A stretch of 5,379 nucleotides of DNA. Origin: an uncultured Lachnospiraceae bacterium (GTDB taxonomy: Bacteria > Bacillota > Clostridia > Lachnospirales > Lachnospiraceae). A model generated the notes under the pieces. The model worked only from the letters and a program-made list of their open reading frames with translations, was not told the origin of the DNA and searched no databases. Within the stretch, counting starts at the first letter, position 1. Every line of letters starts with the position of its first letter. The stretch covers positions 1 to 5,379 of the forward strand of contig CANTGP010000234.1 in NCBI GenBank assembly GCA_947653315.1, read 5' to 3'. Both the position numbers and the translations under genes were made by a program. Of the stretch, positions 5,223-5,379 are shown piece after piece.

Positions 5223-5379
5223 TTACCACGGAAAAGCAATATGGAAGTTCCGGTGGCCACGGAAATCAATTTTCGGTTTCCGTTCACCCTCCTGCTGCGG
5301 TTTGACGCCGCCTGTGTCCTGCAGCATCTGTTCAAAAAAATGGTGATATTTCTTATTCTTTCCGCCAAATGGTTTATGG
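5223..5379 (-). CDS. Unidentified protein, C-terminal 51 residues (partial)
   Basis: A minus-strand frame enters from the right edge and stops at TAA 5223-5225. The visible end reads HKPFGGKNKKYHHFFEQMLQ, then DTGGVKPQQEGERKPKIDF and RGHRNFHIAFPW. It is hydrophilic and basic, with no membrane segment and no motif I recognise. The frame has no stop across the available 157 nt and its codon use resembles the neighbouring genes, so it is probably the 3' end of a real gene on the same strand as the secreted protein and recombinase. It shows no resemblance to SleC, so the missing 5' half of that gene is not here. Confidence 0.5.
   Translation of the reverse strand, partial: HKPFGGKNKKYHHFFEQMLQDTGGVKPQQEGERKPKIDFRGHRNFHIAFPW

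Noticed and set aside
1..5379. CRISPR arrays, tRNA, rRNA and insertion-sequence inverted repeats.
   Set aside because: No regular spacer-repeat pattern, cloverleaf, rRNA-like stretch or transposase was seen on either strand.

Overview
The window looks like chromosome of a spore-forming Clostridia, most probably a Lachnospiraceae relative. The reasons are AGGAGG-type ribosome binding sites, a SleC-type spore cortex-lytic enzyme fragment, a large serine recombinase, and secreted and permease proteins of a kind I associate with that family. The genus cannot be named from the sequence alone.

Left part (1-1075). Positions 1 to about 467, minus strand, encode an internal piece of a PHP-domain metal-dependent phosphohydrolase. 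At about 460-475 it joins abruptly to the 3' part of an ABC-type permease gene on the plus strand (about 467-912), so both genes are broken at one join. A rho-independent terminator (941-975) follows the permease stop. A second 28-bp palindrome (1047-1074), related to the first by compensating base changes, lies at the 3' end of the opposing gene.

Middle part (1068-3918), all minus strand. Reading in the direction of transcription (high to low coordinates) there is a 51-53 aa small protein, then a 534 aa large serine recombinase whose RBS lies inside the small gene. Starting 7 nt after the recombinase stop is the 3' part of a SleC-like gene (198 codons), and then a very basic 122 aa ORF. The SleC homology starts in mid-domain without an RBS, exactly where the recombinase gene ends. 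This is the arrangement expected at one end of a serine-recombinase element integrated inside a spore-germination gene. It resembles the skin elements that interrupt sigK and other sporulation genes, and it is the main finding.

Right part (3919-5379). A short promoter-type gap contains AATTAGG-like repeats. It is followed by a secreted 370 aa protein made of four repeats of exactly 63 residues, and by the 3' end of an unidentified gene running off the window. If the element reading is right, everything from about 2148 to beyond the right edge is inside the element, and the 5' half of the sleC-like gene lies to the right, outside the window.
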